This document shows, in pieces, positions 26,518 to 35,814 of a stretch of DNA of 55,881 nucleotides. The first letter of the stretch is position 1, and each line of letters opens with the position of its first letter. The stretch covers positions 1 to 55,881 of the forward strand of contig JABIRL010000283.1 of NCBI GenBank assembly GCA_018667855.1. Reading direction: 5' to 3'. The notes below the pieces were generated by a model. It was not told the origin of the DNA. It did no database searches and was given only the letters and a program-made list of their open reading frames with translations. The position numbers were made by a program, and so were the translations under genes. Source of the DNA: Rhodospirillaceae bacterium. GTDB taxonomy: Bacteria; Pseudomonadota; Alphaproteobacteria; GCA-2731375.

Positions 26518-28032
26518 ATGAGCGGCGAAAATTATACAAATACTCGCGGCAGTGTGCGGACCAGCGAGATATTCGGCGGCAAGGATCGCGCGCCCCGCCG
26601 GTCGCGGCCAGCCCTGACCGTACAGGAAGCCGCGCGGGAGACGCCGGTATTTGCCGAAACGGATGTTCTTGTGGTTGGCGGTGGCCCGTCGGGCACGTCC
26701 GCCGCCATCGCCGCCGGACGCCTTGGCGCTGATGTCATGCTGGTGGAGCGCTACAACCATCTGGGCGGATTACCCACGGGCGGTCTGGTGATCTGGATCG
26801 ACCGTATGTCGGACTGGAGCGGCAAACAGGTCATCGCCGGCATGGCCCGCGACATCCTCGACCGGTTGCCAGAGGATGCGGTGCAGGGCCCGGCGCGCAC
26901 CGATTGGGGCTCAACCGATGCCGCCACGGCGGCGTACTGGTCGCAGCGCACGGCGGCCTTTCACGGCGTCACCACCTGGTCGCCGACCGTTGATCCGGAA
27001 GCGTTGAAGACTTTGTCCATGCAGATGGCGCTGGAGCAAAAGGTCCGCCTGACCTTCCATGCCTATGCGGTAGAGCCCATCGTCGAGGACGGCGCCATGC
27101 GCGGCGCCATATTCGAAAGCAAGGAAGGCCGCCAGGCGATCCTGGCCAAGGTGGTGATCGACACCACCGGCGATGCGGATCTGCTGGCCCGCGCGGGTCT
27201 GTCGTTCGAGACCGACAGCGACCCCACCGATATTCATTCCTGCATCAACACCGCTTTTATGATCGGCGGTGTCGATATGGCGCGCTGGATCGATTTCAAG
27301 ACCGGCGACGAACAGGGCTTCAAGGATTTCATGAACCGGGGCCGGGAGCGCCTGCAATATTTTGAACGGCCGTTTGTTTCCTGGCGCAACGACGTCGCCC
27401 TGTTCATGGGCCCGCGTCTGGCCGGCTACAGCGCCGTAGATGTTGAGGACCTCTCCGAGGTCGAGGTCCGCTCCCGGCAGTTGACCGTCGGCCATGTGGA
27501 AACTTACCGCGAGCATGCGCCGGGCTTCGAAAACGCCTTTCTGATGCTGGGCGCGCCACAGATCGGTGTCCGCCACAGCCGCCGCCTGATCGGCGAGAAC
27601 AAGGTGGTCCGCGCCCAATGGGACGAAGGCAAGGTCTGGGATAACGAAATCGGGGTTTCCACCTCCCTGGCGCCGAAGTTCCCGAATATCTCAGTCCCTT
27701 ACGGCGCCCTGGTGCCTGTGGGCATCGAAGGTGTGCTAGCTGCCGGCCGCCACGTGGCCTGCGATACAAATTCACACGGTTTCCTGCGCGAGGTGCCCCA
27801 ATGCTGGCTGACCGGCCATGCCGCCGGCATCGCCGCCGCGTTATCGGCCAACGCCGGCATCGCGCCAAGAACACTTGATCCCCGGCTTATTCAGCAGGAG
27901 CTGTTGAAACAAGGCGCCTACCTATCGCCGTCGATCGAAGCGGTGGCGGCATCGGGCACCAAGGCGGCGGAAGAGCCTCAAAAACGGCGGTCCGTTCCGA
28001 TCACGCCGATACCCGCTCGGCGATGGCGATGA
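26518..28032 (+). CDS. FAD-dependent oxidoreductase (FAD_oxidored family)
   Basis: A 504-residue flavoprotein of the FAD_oxidored family (Pfam PF12831 type). After a 45-residue polar lead comes the dinucleotide motif DVLVVGGGPSGTSAAIAAGR (about 55-75), then VERYNHLGGLPTGG, the family hallmark for FAD contact. The C-terminal FAD block VLAAGRHVACDTNSHGFLRE and TGHAAGIAAALSANAGI completes the domain. Members often oxidise small organic substrates or act with hydratases and dioxygenases. The ATG at 26518 has a GAGGG site and was preferred to the GTG at 26503. The 3' end overlaps the convergent CitE-like gene by 32 bp. Confidence 0.87.
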   Translation: MSGENYTNTRGSVRTSEIFGGKDRAPRRSRPALTVQEAARETPVFAETDVLVVGGGPSGTSAAIAAGRLGADVMLVERYNHLGGLPTGGLVIWIDRMSDWSGKQVIAGMARDILDRLPEDAVQGPARTDWGSTDAATAAYWSQRTAAFHGVTTWSPTVDPEALKTLSMQMALEQKVRLTFHAYAVEPIVEDGAMRGAIFESKEGRQAILAKVVIDTTGDADLLARAGLSFETDSDPTDIHSCINTAFMIGGVDMARWIDFKTGDEQGFKDFMNRGRERLQYFERPFVSWRNDVALFMGPRLAGYSAVDVEDLSEVEVRSRQLTVGHVETYREHAPGFENAFLMLGAPQIGVRHSRRLIGENKVVRAQWDEGKVWDNEIGVSTSLAPKFPNISVPYGALVPVGIEGVLAAGRHVACDTNSHGFLREVPQCWLTGHAAGIAAALSANAGIAPRTLDPRLIQQELLKQGAYLSPSIEAVAASGTKAAEEPQKRRSVPITPIPARRWR

Positions 28033-28867
28033 TGCGCGACATCTCGCGCAGTACCGGTTTTTCGATCAGCTTGCCGTCGACCACCACCAGGCCCGTATCG
28101 GCGTCGGCGAAGGCCTTCAGGATGCGCCGGGCATGGGCCACGGCGGCCTCGTCGGGGGTAAAGACGCCGTTCAGGACGGGGATTTGTTTGGGGTGGATGG
28201 AGCCTTTGCCGGAGAAACCCAGATCCCGCGCCAGGGTGGCTTCCCGCGCCATGCCGTCCAGGTCGTCGAGATCCAGATAAGGGACGTCAATGGCGTCGAT
28301 GCCCACGGATGCAGCGGCATGGGCGACCCTGCTGCGGGCATAGAGCAGCGGTTCCCAGGCATTCTTGCAGCGCAATTCGGCCGCCATGTCGACGCCGCCG
28401 AAAAACAGCGCGTCGATGCGGGGGCTGGCATGGGCGATATCGTAGGCGGCTTCCAGGCCCTGATTGGTCTCGATGATCACGTGCAGGCGGGTATCATGGC
28501 CGCGCTCGGTCAGCAGATCATCCAGCCAGACAATTTCGTCCGGTGTCATCACTTTGGGCAGCATCAGGGCGGGTGGCGGCGTGTCCGTGGCCAGCACGGC
28601 CTGCACATCGGCGATACCGAACTCCGTGCGCAGGCAATTGATGCGGACGATGCGTTCGACGCCATCGTCGGCCTGTGGTTCGGCGAACAAGGCCAAGCCG
28701 CCTTCCCGCGCCGCGGCCTTGTCCTTGGGGGCAATCCCGTCCTCCAGCTCCACGCAGACAATGTCCGTGCCCGAGGCCAGGGCCTTGGGGAACATATCGG
28801 GCCTTAGGCCGGGTGAGAATATGAAACTGCGCCGTGGCCGTACCGCGCCCTCGGTGTTGTCGGTCAT
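28001..28867 (-). CDS. CitE/HpcH-HpaI family CoA ester lyase
   Basis: A 288-residue TIM-barrel lyase of the CitE-like (malyl-CoA/citramalyl-CoA lyase) group. Hallmarks are RRSFIFSPGLRPDMFPKAL, ELEDGIAPKDKAAAR with the metal-binding acid and basic residues, RVNCL-like INCLRTEFG, PKVMTPDEI, and HVIIETNQGLEAAYDIA (metal Glu). The C-terminal half has GSIHPKQIPVLN, the usual CoA-binding His-Pro segment. ATG 28867 has a GGAAG site. Substrates in this family include malyl-, citramalyl- and hydroxymethylglutaryl-CoA; none can be assigned. It converges with the FAD oxidoreductase. Confidence 0.88.
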   Translation of the reverse strand: MTDNTEGAVRPRRSFIFSPGLRPDMFPKALASGTDIVCVELEDGIAPKDKAAAREGGLALFAEPQADDGVERIVRINCLRTEFGIADVQAVLATDTPPPALMLPKVMTPDEIVWLDDLLTERGHDTRLHVIIETNQGLEAAYDIAHASPRIDALFFGGVDMAAELRCKNAWEPLLYARSRVAHAAASVGIDAIDVPYLDLDDLDGMAREATLARDLGFSGKGSIHPKQIPVLNGVFTPDEAAVAHARRILKAFADADTGLVVVDGKLIEKPVLREMSRIIAIAERVSA

Positions 28868-29151
28868 GCCTTCTTCCTTTGTCTTGCTGCCGTTCACGAT
28901 GATCATATCCCGACGATGGTTAACAGCGATCAGTGTGCTTGTCACGAAACACCCTGCAAGTGTTTTGTCCTGTTACCATTTTAACGCTTGCAACGCATCC
29001 CGCACGGTGCCATGTAAGGCCACTCGTTGCACCTCGCCACGTCGGAACCTGCTCTTGGGCCGGTTGCGAGTGGATTCCGTGCATCTATGAGAGGTGCGGC
29101 TCGCCTGATACCGGAAGCCGCTACTAAATTGATCGTTTGAAGGGAGTAGCA

Positions 29152-29361
29152 ATGGCTACCGGAACAGTGAAATGGTTTAACCCCACAAAGGGGTTTGGTT
29201 TTATCGAGCCTGCTGATGGTTCGAAAGATGTCTTCGTGCATATCTCGGCGGTGGAGCGGGCTGGCCTGCAAAGCCTGCGTGAAGGCCAAAAAGTTGAGTT
29301 CGAGCTTGTCGCGGGCCGTGATGGTCGCTCGGCGGCGGAGAACCTGGTCGCGCAAGACTAG
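29152..29361 (+). CDS. Cold-shock domain protein (CspA family)
   Basis: A 69-residue single cold-shock domain. It begins [20 protein letters not shown], containing the RNP1 motif KGFGFIEP, and has the RNP2 motif [14 protein letters not shown]. An AAGGGAG site precedes ATG 29152. The gene sits behind 284 nt of noncoding DNA containing an AAACAC/GTGTTT inverted repeat (28948-28966); a long leader is typical of cold-shock genes. CspA-type proteins bind and melt RNA structure. Whether this copy is cold-induced cannot be judged from sequence. Confidence 0.95.
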   Translation: MATGTVKWFNPTKGFGFIEPADGSKDVFVHISAVERAGLQSLREGQKVEFELVAGRDGRSAAENLVAQD

Positions 29362-29373
29362 AGTAATTTTTTT

Positions 29374-29389
29374 CAAGCGGGTTCGCTTG
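29374..29389 (+). other. Small hairpin just after the cold-shock gene
   Basis: CAAGCG (29374-29379) pairs with CGCTTG (29384-29389) across GGTT. It follows a seven-T run that lies before, not after, the stem, so it is not a standard terminator. Confidence 0.55.
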
Positions 29390-29416
29390 GTTCGGTTATT
29401 CTACATTTAAGGTCAA

Positions 29417-29441
29417 GGTCATATCCCCAGCGGATATGACC
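29417..29441 (+). other. 10-bp perfect hairpin downstream of the cold-shock gene
   Basis: GGTCATATCC (29417-29426) and GGATATGACC (29432-29441) enclose the 5-nt loop CCAGC. No T-run follows. It may stabilise the message 3' end or belong to a 3'-derived small RNA. Confidence 0.65.
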
Positions 29442-29476
29442 CGCGAACGACCTCGTACGTGATTTTGTGTTTGCGT

Positions 29477-29501
29477 CCGCGGCCGGAAATTCCGGCCGCG
29501 G
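29477..29501. other. 12-bp near-perfect palindrome downstream of the cold-shock gene
   Basis: CCGCGGCCGGAA and TTCCGGCCGCGG flank a single A. As RNA it would form a very stable stem; as DNA it is an almost perfect palindrome suitable for a dimeric regulator. No T-run follows. Confidence 0.65.
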
Positions 29502-29585
29502 CGTAATCCTGTTCGAAATCGACAGCCCAATGGATTAGTCGATTGTGGACAACTTCCACGGGCTAAGAAAACACAGGCGGTACCC

Positions 29586-29798
29586 ATGGCGCGAAAGCCA
29601 AATTACAACTTTGAACGCCAGGAACGCGATCGGCGCAAGGCCGAGAAAAAGGCGGCAAAGGCGAAGGCAAAAGCCGATAAAGCCGAGCTAGCCAAGACCG
29701 GGATAGATCCGTCGGCGCTTGATGATGCAATTGACGATAATCCGGCTGGCGACGATCCAGCTGACGATGATCCAACTGAAACTGTAGAGCCGCAATAG
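29586..29798 (+). CDS. Small charged protein, unknown function
   Basis: A 70-residue protein with a strongly basic, alanine-rich N-terminal half (KAEKKAAKAKAKADKAELAK), likely a continuous helix, and an acidic C-terminal half (DDAIDDNPAGDDPADDDP). It begins MARKPNYNFERQERDRRKA, a pattern found in small uncharacterised alphaproteobacterial proteins. ATG 29586 has an AGGCGG site. It is convergent with soxG with only 4 nt between the stops. No function can be assigned; the charge split suggests a disordered nucleic-acid- or protein-binding peptide. Confidence 0.7.
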   Translation: MARKPNYNFERQERDRRKAEKKAAKAKAKADKAELAKTGIDPSALDDAIDDNPAGDDPADDDPTETVEPQ

Positions 29799-29802
29799 CT
29801 AA

Positions 29803-30438
29803 TTACCGATCGCTGCCCGCGTCCTCTAAGATGGCGACGATGCCATATTCCAAGCCCGCATCAGCGATGATACGCCAGGCATAATCAGCGAAACTGCGAC
29901 CGACGTGCATCTGAAATGCCCCGGTATCACCTCGCCATATGGTTACGCCAATGCCCGCTAAGACGCTGCGCGCGCAACGCCCCGGGTCCATCTCCGGTCC
30001 ACCCAGATCCAACGGACATAGCTTGCTCAGGACGGCGCCCGCTCGGGCCCCGGACAGGGCGATGACCTGTTGCCCATCGCCGTTGTCGATCAGCGCATGA
30101 TGGCAGCCGGCCAGGTTTTCGGCCAAGCGGTCCCGGCCATTGCGACCCAGAATCAGCCATTCGCTGGGACCCAGCCACAGGGCCGTGAAATCATCACCGC
30201 CCGCCACATGACCGGGCGCCAGGGGCACGTCGATACCCAGGGCTTTGCGGCAACCCTCCAGGAATGCCGTATCATCGCTTTCACCGCGCAGAATAAGCGA
30301 TGGGCGATAGGGCAGGGCCCGCATCGTCACGCCCGCACTGTCGGTATTGTCATTGCGTTTCGCCGCAAGAGCCAGATGGCCCAAAGGATCATGGCGTGGC
30401 GGATCATGGCGGGACGGATCGTGACGAGGCTGGTTCAT
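29803..30438 (-). CDS. soxG: Sarcosine oxidase, gamma subunit
   Basis: The gamma subunit of heterotetrameric sarcosine oxidase, 211 residues. The family core runs from LILRGESDDTAFLEGCRKAL through LWLGPSEWLILG to QMHVGRSFADYAWRIIADAG. The first 20 residues are unusual, MNQPRHDPSRHDPPRHDPLG, with RHDP three times, probably from a short tandem repeat. It overlaps soxA by 4 nt (ATGA), so it is translationally coupled and last in the soxBDAG operon. The subunit is structural; it carries no cofactor motif. Confidence 0.9.
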   Translation of the reverse strand: MNQPRHDPSRHDPPRHDPLGHLALAAKRNDNTDSAGVTMRALPYRPSLILRGESDDTAFLEGCRKALGIDVPLAPGHVAGGDDFTALWLGPSEWLILGRNGRDRLAENLAGCHHALIDNGDGQQVIALSGARAGAVLSKLCPLDLGGPEMDPGRCARSVLAGIGVTIWRGDTGAFQMHVGRSFADYAWRIIADAGLEYGIVAILEDAGSDR

Positions 30439-33428
30439 TTGGCGGCTTCCCCCGGATCCAGAAAACGCGGCGCGGTCACTGCCGCCGGGACGGCACTGCC
30501 GTCAAATGCGATATGGATCGTCTCTCCATGGCGTTCATGGCCGCCTTGCAACAAACCCAAGGCAAACGTTCGCCCCAGATTGGGGCTGCGATAGCTGGAG
30601 GTGACATGGCCCTGGCCCCTTTGCGGTGGCGCGGGGTCGGCCCCCGCGATCAACTGGGCGCCTTCCGGTACGCGCAGTTGCGGGTCCTCGGGCAGCAGAC
30701 CAACCAATTGCGGGCGGTCCTGGCGCATGGTGTCGCTGCGGGATAACGACCGCTTACCCAGAAAGTCCTTCTTGCTGCTGACCATGCGGCCCAGTCCCAG
30801 ATCATGGGGTGTCACCGTGCCGTCGGTTTCCTGGCCCACCATGATAAAGCCGACCTCGGCGCGCAGCACATGCATGGCCTCGGTCCCGAACGGCGTGATG
30901 GCGTATTTCTCACCCGCCGTCATCAAGGCATGCCACAGGGCCGGGCCATGGCCGGCCGGCACATTAATTTCGAAAGATAATTCGCCCGTGAAGCCGATGC
31001 GGAAGACCCGGGCCGACAGGCCGGCCACCTCGCCGTCCTGCCAGCTCATATGGGGAAAGGCCTCTGGCGACAGATCCCAATCGGGGCATAGATCCGCCAT
31101 CAACCGGCGGGCATTGGGGCCGCAGACGGCAGCGACGGCCCATTGCTCGGTGGCTGATGTGCAATAGAGCTGTAATTCCGGCCACTCGGTCTGGGACCAG
31201 CTTTCCAACCAGTCCAGCACATGGGCCGCGCCGCCCGTGGTGGTGGTCATGTGGAAATGGTCTTCGTCAAGGCGGGCGGTGACACCGTCATCGAACACCA
31301 TGCCGTCCTCGCCCAGCATCAGGCCATAGCGGCAGCCGCCGACCTTCAGGCCCTTCCAGCCGTTGACGTAGACCCGGTTGAGGAATTCGGCGGCGTCCGC
31401 GCCCCGAATGTCGATTTTGCCCAAGGTGGTCGCGTCCATGATGGCGAGGCTGCTGCGCGCGGCCAGAACCTCCCGGTCCACCGCCCTGTCCATGTCTTCA
31501 CCGGGTCGGGGGTAATAATAGGGCCGGTGCCATTGGCCCACCAATTCGAAGGCCGCGCCATTGGCCTGGTGCCAGCTATGCATGGGTGTGCGCCGCACCG
31601 GATCCAGCAACGTCCCGATGCGTCGGCCGGCCAGGGCCCCAAAAGTGACCGGCGAAAAGGGCGGGCGGAATGTGGTATGGCCAACCTCCGGTATCGCCAC
31701 ATCCAAGGCCTCGGCCACGATGCCCAGGGCATTGATGTTCGAGGTGCGGCCCTGATCTGTGCCCATGCCGGTGGTCGTATAGCGCTTCACATGCTCGATG
31801 GAGCGATAGCCTTCGCGGGCGGCCAGGCGCAGATCGGCGGCGGTGACGTCGGACTGAAAATCCACGAAGGCCTTGCCCTTGCCGGGAATGGACCACAATG
31901 GCCGCGGCGGTGATAGCGTCGGTTCTTCGCCGGCCACGGGTTTTCGCGGTCCCCGGCCTCGGCGTCGATGGCCCGCGTCATTGGCGGCCTGATTGCCGGC
32001 CTCCGCGCCAAGGGTCAGGCAATCCTGCAATGAACAATCACCGCCCGCCGTACCCACCACGCGGACGGCTTGCGTCGCCGGGCCGGGCAGGAAGCAGCCC
32101 AGGCCCTCGTCCCAAAGCAGCCGGGTACCGGATTGGGAAAGTAAATGCAGGCTGGGCGTCCAGCCCCCCGAAAAACACAACAGATCGCAGTCCACATGCC
32201 GGCCCAGACCGCCGATGACTTCGGTGCCGGCGTCGTTCAATTTGCCGATGCGTACACTGGTGACCGATTGGCGGCCTTCCACCGCCGTCACCGCGCGGTC
32301 GACCATGACCTCGATCCCGGCATCATCCAGGTCCGGCAACCAGCCCAGGGGCGCAGTCTGGCGTAAATCCACCAGTGCCGCGATCTTGATACCGGCTTTG
32401 CTCAGGTCCAGGGCGGCGCGGTAGGCGCTGTCGTTATTGGTGAAGACCACGGCCCGTTGGCCCGGACGGACGCCATAGCGGTTAATGTAAGTCTGCACCG
32501 AACCCGCCAGCATGACGCCGGGACGGTCATTGTTGGCTAGAACCAGCGGCCGCTCCAAGGCGCCGGTGGCCAGGATGACCTGCTTCGCCCGGACCTGCCA
32601 CAGCCGTTGCCTCGGCTGGTCGGGTTCGGGCGCCGCCAGGTGATCGGCCACCCGTTCCAGCATGGTCAGGGCGTTATGGTCGTGGTAGCTGGTCACCGTG
32701 GTGCGCGGCAGCAGCCGGATGTTCTCCGCTTTGTTCAAATTCTTGACGATCGCCGCCACCCAGTCCATGCCCGGCGCGCCATCGATCGTTTGGCCGTTGC
32801 CCAACAGGGCGCCGCCGAATTCCGCGCCTTCATCCACCAGCAGAACCCGCGCCCCGGTCCGCCCGGCCCACAACGCCGCCGCCAGCCCGGCGGGGCCGCC
32901 GCCCACCACAAGTACATCGCAATGGGCATATTGCTTTTCGTATCGGTCGGGATCGGCCTCCGCCGCCGCCCGGCCCAGGCCGGCCATACGCCGGATCACC
33001 GCCTCGTAGGTGGGCCACATACTGGCTGGCCACATGAAGGTCTTGTAATAGAAACCGGCCGGAAAAAGCGGCGAGAGGCGATCATTCAGGGCGCCCAGAT
33101 CAAAATTCAGGCTGGGCCAGCGATTTTGGCTCTCCGCCACCAGACCGTCGTACAACAGCACATCCGTGGCCCGCACATTGGGTTCGGCCCGGCCACCCGT
33201 CCGCAGACGGACCAGTCCGTTTGGCTCCCCCCCCCCCGCCGCCATCAGGCCCCGGGGGCGGTGGTATTTGAAGCTGCGCCCGACCAGACGAACCCCATTG
33301 GCCAACAGGGCCGAGGCCAGGGTATCGCCAGGATGACCCTGCATGGTTTGGCCATCGAAACGAAAACTCAGAGTTTCCGAGCGTTCGATGCGGCCACCCG
33401 TATCAAGACGATGTGTCTGCGGGCTCAT
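30435..33428 (-). CDS. soxA: Sarcosine oxidase, alpha subunit
   Basis: The 997-residue large subunit. An N-terminal ferredoxin-like Fer2_4 domain (about 20-110, PGDTLASALLANGVRLVGRS) precedes an NAD-binding disulfide-reductase-type domain (CDVLVVGGGPAGLAAALWAG, ATGALERPLVLANNDRPG, VVFTNNDSAYRAALDL) and a C-terminal aminomethyltransferase (GcvT-like) domain from about 600 on, with the folate-binding region and HVLRAEVGFIMVGQETDGT. It passes the imine intermediate to tetrahydrofolate to give 5,10-methylene-THF, or releases formaldehyde. It overlaps soxD and soxG by 4 nt each. The length and layout are standard for heterotetrameric enzymes. Confidence 0.96.
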   Translation of the reverse strand: MSPQTHRLDTGGRIERSETLSFRFDGQTMQGHPGDTLASALLANGVRLVGRSFKYHRPRGLMAAGGGEPNGLVRLRTGGRAEPNVRATDVLLYDGLVAESQNRWPSLNFDLGALNDRLSPLFPAGFYYKTFMWPASMWPTYEAVIRRMAGLGRAAAEADPDRYEKQYAHCDVLVVGGGPAGLAAALWAGRTGARVLLVDEGAEFGGALLGNGQTIDGAPGMDWVAAIVKNLNKAENIRLLPRTTVTSYHDHNALTMLERVADHLAAPEPDQPRQRLWQVRAKQVILATGALERPLVLANNDRPGVMLAGSVQTYINRYGVRPGQRAVVFTNNDSAYRAALDLSKAGIKIAALVDLRQTAPLGWLPDLDDAGIEVMVDRAVTAVEGRQSVTSVRIGKLNDAGTEVIGGLGRHVDCDLLCFSGGWTPSLHLLSQSGTRLLWDEGLGCFLPGPATQAVRVVGTAGGDCSLQDCLTLGAEAGNQAANDAGHRRRGRGPRKPVAGEEPTLSPPRPLWSIPGKGKAFVDFQSDVTAADLRLAAREGYRSIEHVKRYTTTGMGTDQGRTSNINALGIVAEALDVAIPEVGHTTFRPPFSPVTFGALAGRRIGTLLDPVRRTPMHSWHQANGAAFELVGQWHRPYYYPRPGEDMDRAVDREVLAARSSLAIMDATTLGKIDIRGADAAEFLNRVYVNGWKGLKVGGCRYGLMLGEDGMVFDDGVTARLDEDHFHMTTTTGGAAHVLDWLESWSQTEWPELQLYCTSATEQWAVAAVCGPNARRLMADLCPDWDLSPEAFPHMSWQDGEVAGLSARVFRIGFTGELSFEINVPAGHGPALWHALMTAGEKYAITPFGTEAMHVLRAEVGFIMVGQETDGTVTPHDLGLGRMVSSKKDFLGKRSLSRSDTMRQDRPQLVGLLPEDPQLRVPEGAQLIAGADPAPPQRGQGHVTSSYRSPNLGRTFALGLLQGGHERHGETIHIAFDGSAVPAAVTAPRFLDPGEAAK

Positions 33429-33706
33429 TCGGGCAGCTCCGGCTTGGCATCGCCGACCCGATAGACGGCCAGGATGTCATGGCTGATGGTGCTGCGGGCC
33501 ACATTGAACCAGCGGCCGCAGCCAAGGGCGTGGCGCCAGCGTTCGAAAAACACGCCCTTTTGGTTGGATCGCATGAAGACATAGTCACCCCAGGCGGCAT
33601 CGTCCATGTCCTCGGATTTTGTCGGGCGGACGATATGACCTTCCCCGCCGCAGGAAAACTCCTCCTCGGACCGGGAGCCGCACCAGGGGCAATCGAGCTG
33701 TAACAT
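33425..33706 (-). CDS. soxD: Sarcosine oxidase, delta subunit
   Basis: A 93-residue zinc-binding subunit. It begins [20 protein letters not shown], with the first two zinc ligands Cys6 and Cys9, and the C-terminal half supplies His and Cys in WRHALGCGRWFNVARST. ATG 33706 overlaps the soxB stop (TGATG) by one base. I rejected upstream in-frame starts inside soxB. It is a structural partner at the alpha-delta interface. Confidence 0.95.
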   Translation of the reverse strand: MLQLDCPWCGSRSEEEFSCGGEGHIVRPTKSEDMDDAAWGDYVFMRSNQKGVFFERWRHALGCGRWFNVARSTISHDILAVYRVGDAKPELPE

Positions 33707-34956
33707 CAGTGAGCCACCGCCGCGGCGCCATGCTCGGCCACCAGGGCGCCACTGTAGAAACGCTCCAACGCAAAGGGCGCATTGATGGGGTGGGCCTCTC
33801 CCTTGGCCAGGGTGTGGGCGAACAGGTGGCCCGAACCGGGCGTCGCCTTGAACCCGCCCGTACCCCAGCCGCAGTTGAAGTACAGCCCGTCCACGGGCGT
33901 GGCCGAGATGATCGGGCTGGCGTCCGGGCAGATATCCACGATGCCGGCCCATTGCCGCATCATCTTCAGGCGCGAGGTGATGGGGAACAGCTCCACCACC
34001 GCTCTTATAGTTTCCTCGATCACCGGCATGCTGCCCCGTTGGGCATAGGAATTATAGGGATCGATGCCGGCGCCGATCACCAGTTCACCCTTGTCCGACT
34101 GGCTCATATAAGCATGCACCTTGTTGGACATGATGACCGTGGGCATGACGGGCTTTACCGGTTCCGAAACCAGGGCCTGCAGGGGATGGCTGTCCAGCGG
34201 CAGGCGGATGCCGGCCATGGCGGCCAGCACCGATGAATGCCCCGCCGCCACCACGCCAACCTTGGCCGTGCGTATATCGCCAAGACTGGTTTTCACACCT
34301 TCAATGCGGCCGTCCTGAATATCGAAGCCGGTAACCTCGCAATTCTGGATGATATCCACGCCCAGGCTGTCGGCGCCCCGGGCATAGCCCCAGGCCACCG
34401 CGTCATGGCGGGCCACGCCGGCGCGCCGCTGCAAAGTACCGCCGACCACCGGATACCGGATATTCTGGTCCAGGTTCAGGATCGGGCAAAGTTCGGCCAA
34501 CTGTGAGGGGCCGACCCATTCCGCATCCACGCCGGCCAATTGGTTGGCATAGATACGCCGCCGCAATTCCCGCTCTTCGCCCGGATCATGGGCCAGGTTG
34601 ATGACCCCCCGGGGGGAGAACATGACGTTGAAGTTCAGCTCCTGGCTCAAGCCTTCCCACAGCTTCAGGGCATGGTCATAGATCGCCGCGCTTTCGGGAT
34701 ACAGATAGTTGGAACGTACGATGGTCGTGTTGCGCCCCGTGTTGCCGCCGCCGATCCAGCCCTTTTCCAGCACCGCGATGTCGCGCATACCGTGAACCTT
34801 GGCCAGATAATAGGCCGTCGCGAGCCCATGCCCGCCGCCGCCGACGATCACCGCGTCGTAAGATGGGCGCGGCTGCGGGCTGCGCCAAGCCTGAGGCCAG
34901 CGCTGGTGACGCTGCAATGCATTGCGCGCAAGGGCGAAGATCGAATAGTTTGCCAT
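33706..34956 (-). CDS. soxB: Sarcosine oxidase, beta subunit
   Basis: The 416-residue flavin subunit that oxidises sarcosine (N-methylglycine) to glycine. The FAD motif [20 protein letters not shown] is at residues 33-52, and [20 protein letters not shown] follows. His184 in ARHDAVAWG is the likely site of covalent FMN attachment by analogy with characterised enzymes. The C-terminus [17 protein letters not shown] closes the FAD site. It heads the operon soxB-D-A-G, 72 nt from the divergent enoyl-CoA hydratase. Dimethylglycine or another secondary amine is possible, but the four-subunit layout points to sarcosine. No glyA, purU or choline genes lie beside it. Confidence 0.95.
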   Translation of the reverse strand: MANYSIFALARNALQRHQRWPQAWRSPQPRPSYDAVIVGGGGHGLATAYYLAKVHGMRDIAVLEKGWIGGGNTGRNTTIVRSNYLYPESAAIYDHALKLWEGLSQELNFNVMFSPRGVINLAHDPGEERELRRRIYANQLAGVDAEWVGPSQLAELCPILNLDQNIRYPVVGGTLQRRAGVARHDAVAWGYARGADSLGVDIIQNCEVTGFDIQDGRIEGVKTSLGDIRTAKVGVVAAGHSSVLAAMAGIRLPLDSHPLQALVSEPVKPVMPTVIMSNKVHAYMSQSDKGELVIGAGIDPYNSYAQRGSMPVIEETIRAVVELFPITSRLKMMRQWAGIVDICPDASPIISATPVDGLYFNCGWGTGGFKATPGSGHLFAHTLAKGEAHPINAPFALERFYSGALVAEHGAAAVAH

Positions 34957-35028
34957 GCCATCCCCAATACGAGATCAGGGCAGTTTACAGCGCGAAGCCG
35001 TCCCGGCACCACCTTAGAAAGGCCTAAC

Positions 35029-35814
35029 ATGAGTGACGCACCGATTTATTTGACCAAGAATGGCGAGATCGCCGAGATTGTCCTAAACCGGCCGGACAAG
35101 CTGAATGCCCTGAACGCCGAAGTGTGGCAGGGCATCATTGATCTGTTTGGCCAGGCTGGGGACGATGACGATGTGAAAGTGGTCATTCTGCGCTCCTCCG
35201 CGCCGCGGGCCTTTGCCGCCGGGGCTGATATTTCGGAATTTCCCATCGTCCATGCCACGGCGGAAAGCGCCGGTGCCTATCATGACAAGATCCGCACCGC
35301 CTATGACGCCATCGCGTCGCTGAACAAGCCGACCATCGCCATGGTGCGCGGCGTTTGTTTCGGCGGCGGCTGCGCCATCGCCCTGAACTGCGATCTGCGC
35401 TATGCGGACACCACGTCGCGCTTTTGCATTCCGCCCGCCCGCCTGGGCATTGCCTACAGCCTGTCGGAAACCAAGCGTCTGGCGGATTTGATCGGGCCCA
35501 GCCGAGCCAAGGAAATGTTGATGGGCGCCAAGGTGATCGAGGCACAGGAGGCGCTGTCCATCGGCCTGGCCACCCGCCTGTTCGAGCCCGACGAGTTGGA
35601 AGCCGGCACCCAGGAATTTGCCCAGAACCTTTGCAATCTGTCGCAATTCACCATCCGCGCGGTGAAAACCATGGTCAGCGAAATTCTCGAAGGCGCGGTG
35701 GACGAAACCGACACCTCGAAACGCCTGCGATCCGAAGGCTTCCAGGGCGCCGACTACATCGAAGGCCGCGACGCCTTTTTGGAAAAGCGCAAGGCGACGT
35801 TCACGTATCGGTAA
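35029..35814 (+). CDS. Enoyl-CoA hydratase/isomerase family protein
   Basis: A 261-residue crotonase-fold enzyme. The oxyanion-hole segments are visible as APRAFAAGADISEF (about residues 63-76) and MVRGVCFGGGCAIALNCDLR (105-124). The conserved hydratase Glu pair is not both present: the second acidic position lies in the IPPARLGIAYSLSETKRL region, where Glu is shifted, so isomerase, decarboxylase or hydrolase activity is possible. The start ATG 35029 has an AAAGG site. It is a single gene divergent from soxB and convergent with the amidase, with 88 nt between. Confidence 0.9.
   Translation: MSDAPIYLTKNGEIAEIVLNRPDKLNALNAEVWQGIIDLFGQAGDDDDVKVVILRSSAPRAFAAGADISEFPIVHATAESAGAYHDKIRTAYDAIASLNKPTIAMVRGVCFGGGCAIALNCDLRYADTTSRFCIPPARLGIAYSLSETKRLADLIGPSRAKEMLMGAKVIEAQEALSIGLATRLFEPDELEAGTQEFAQNLCNLSQFTIRAVKTMVSEILEGAVDETDTSKRLRSEGFQGADYIEGRDAFLEKRKATFTYR

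Noticed and set aside
22259-34956. folD and soxBDAG as one one-carbon gene cluster
   Set aside because: They are about 7 kb apart, on opposite strands, with unrelated genes between.
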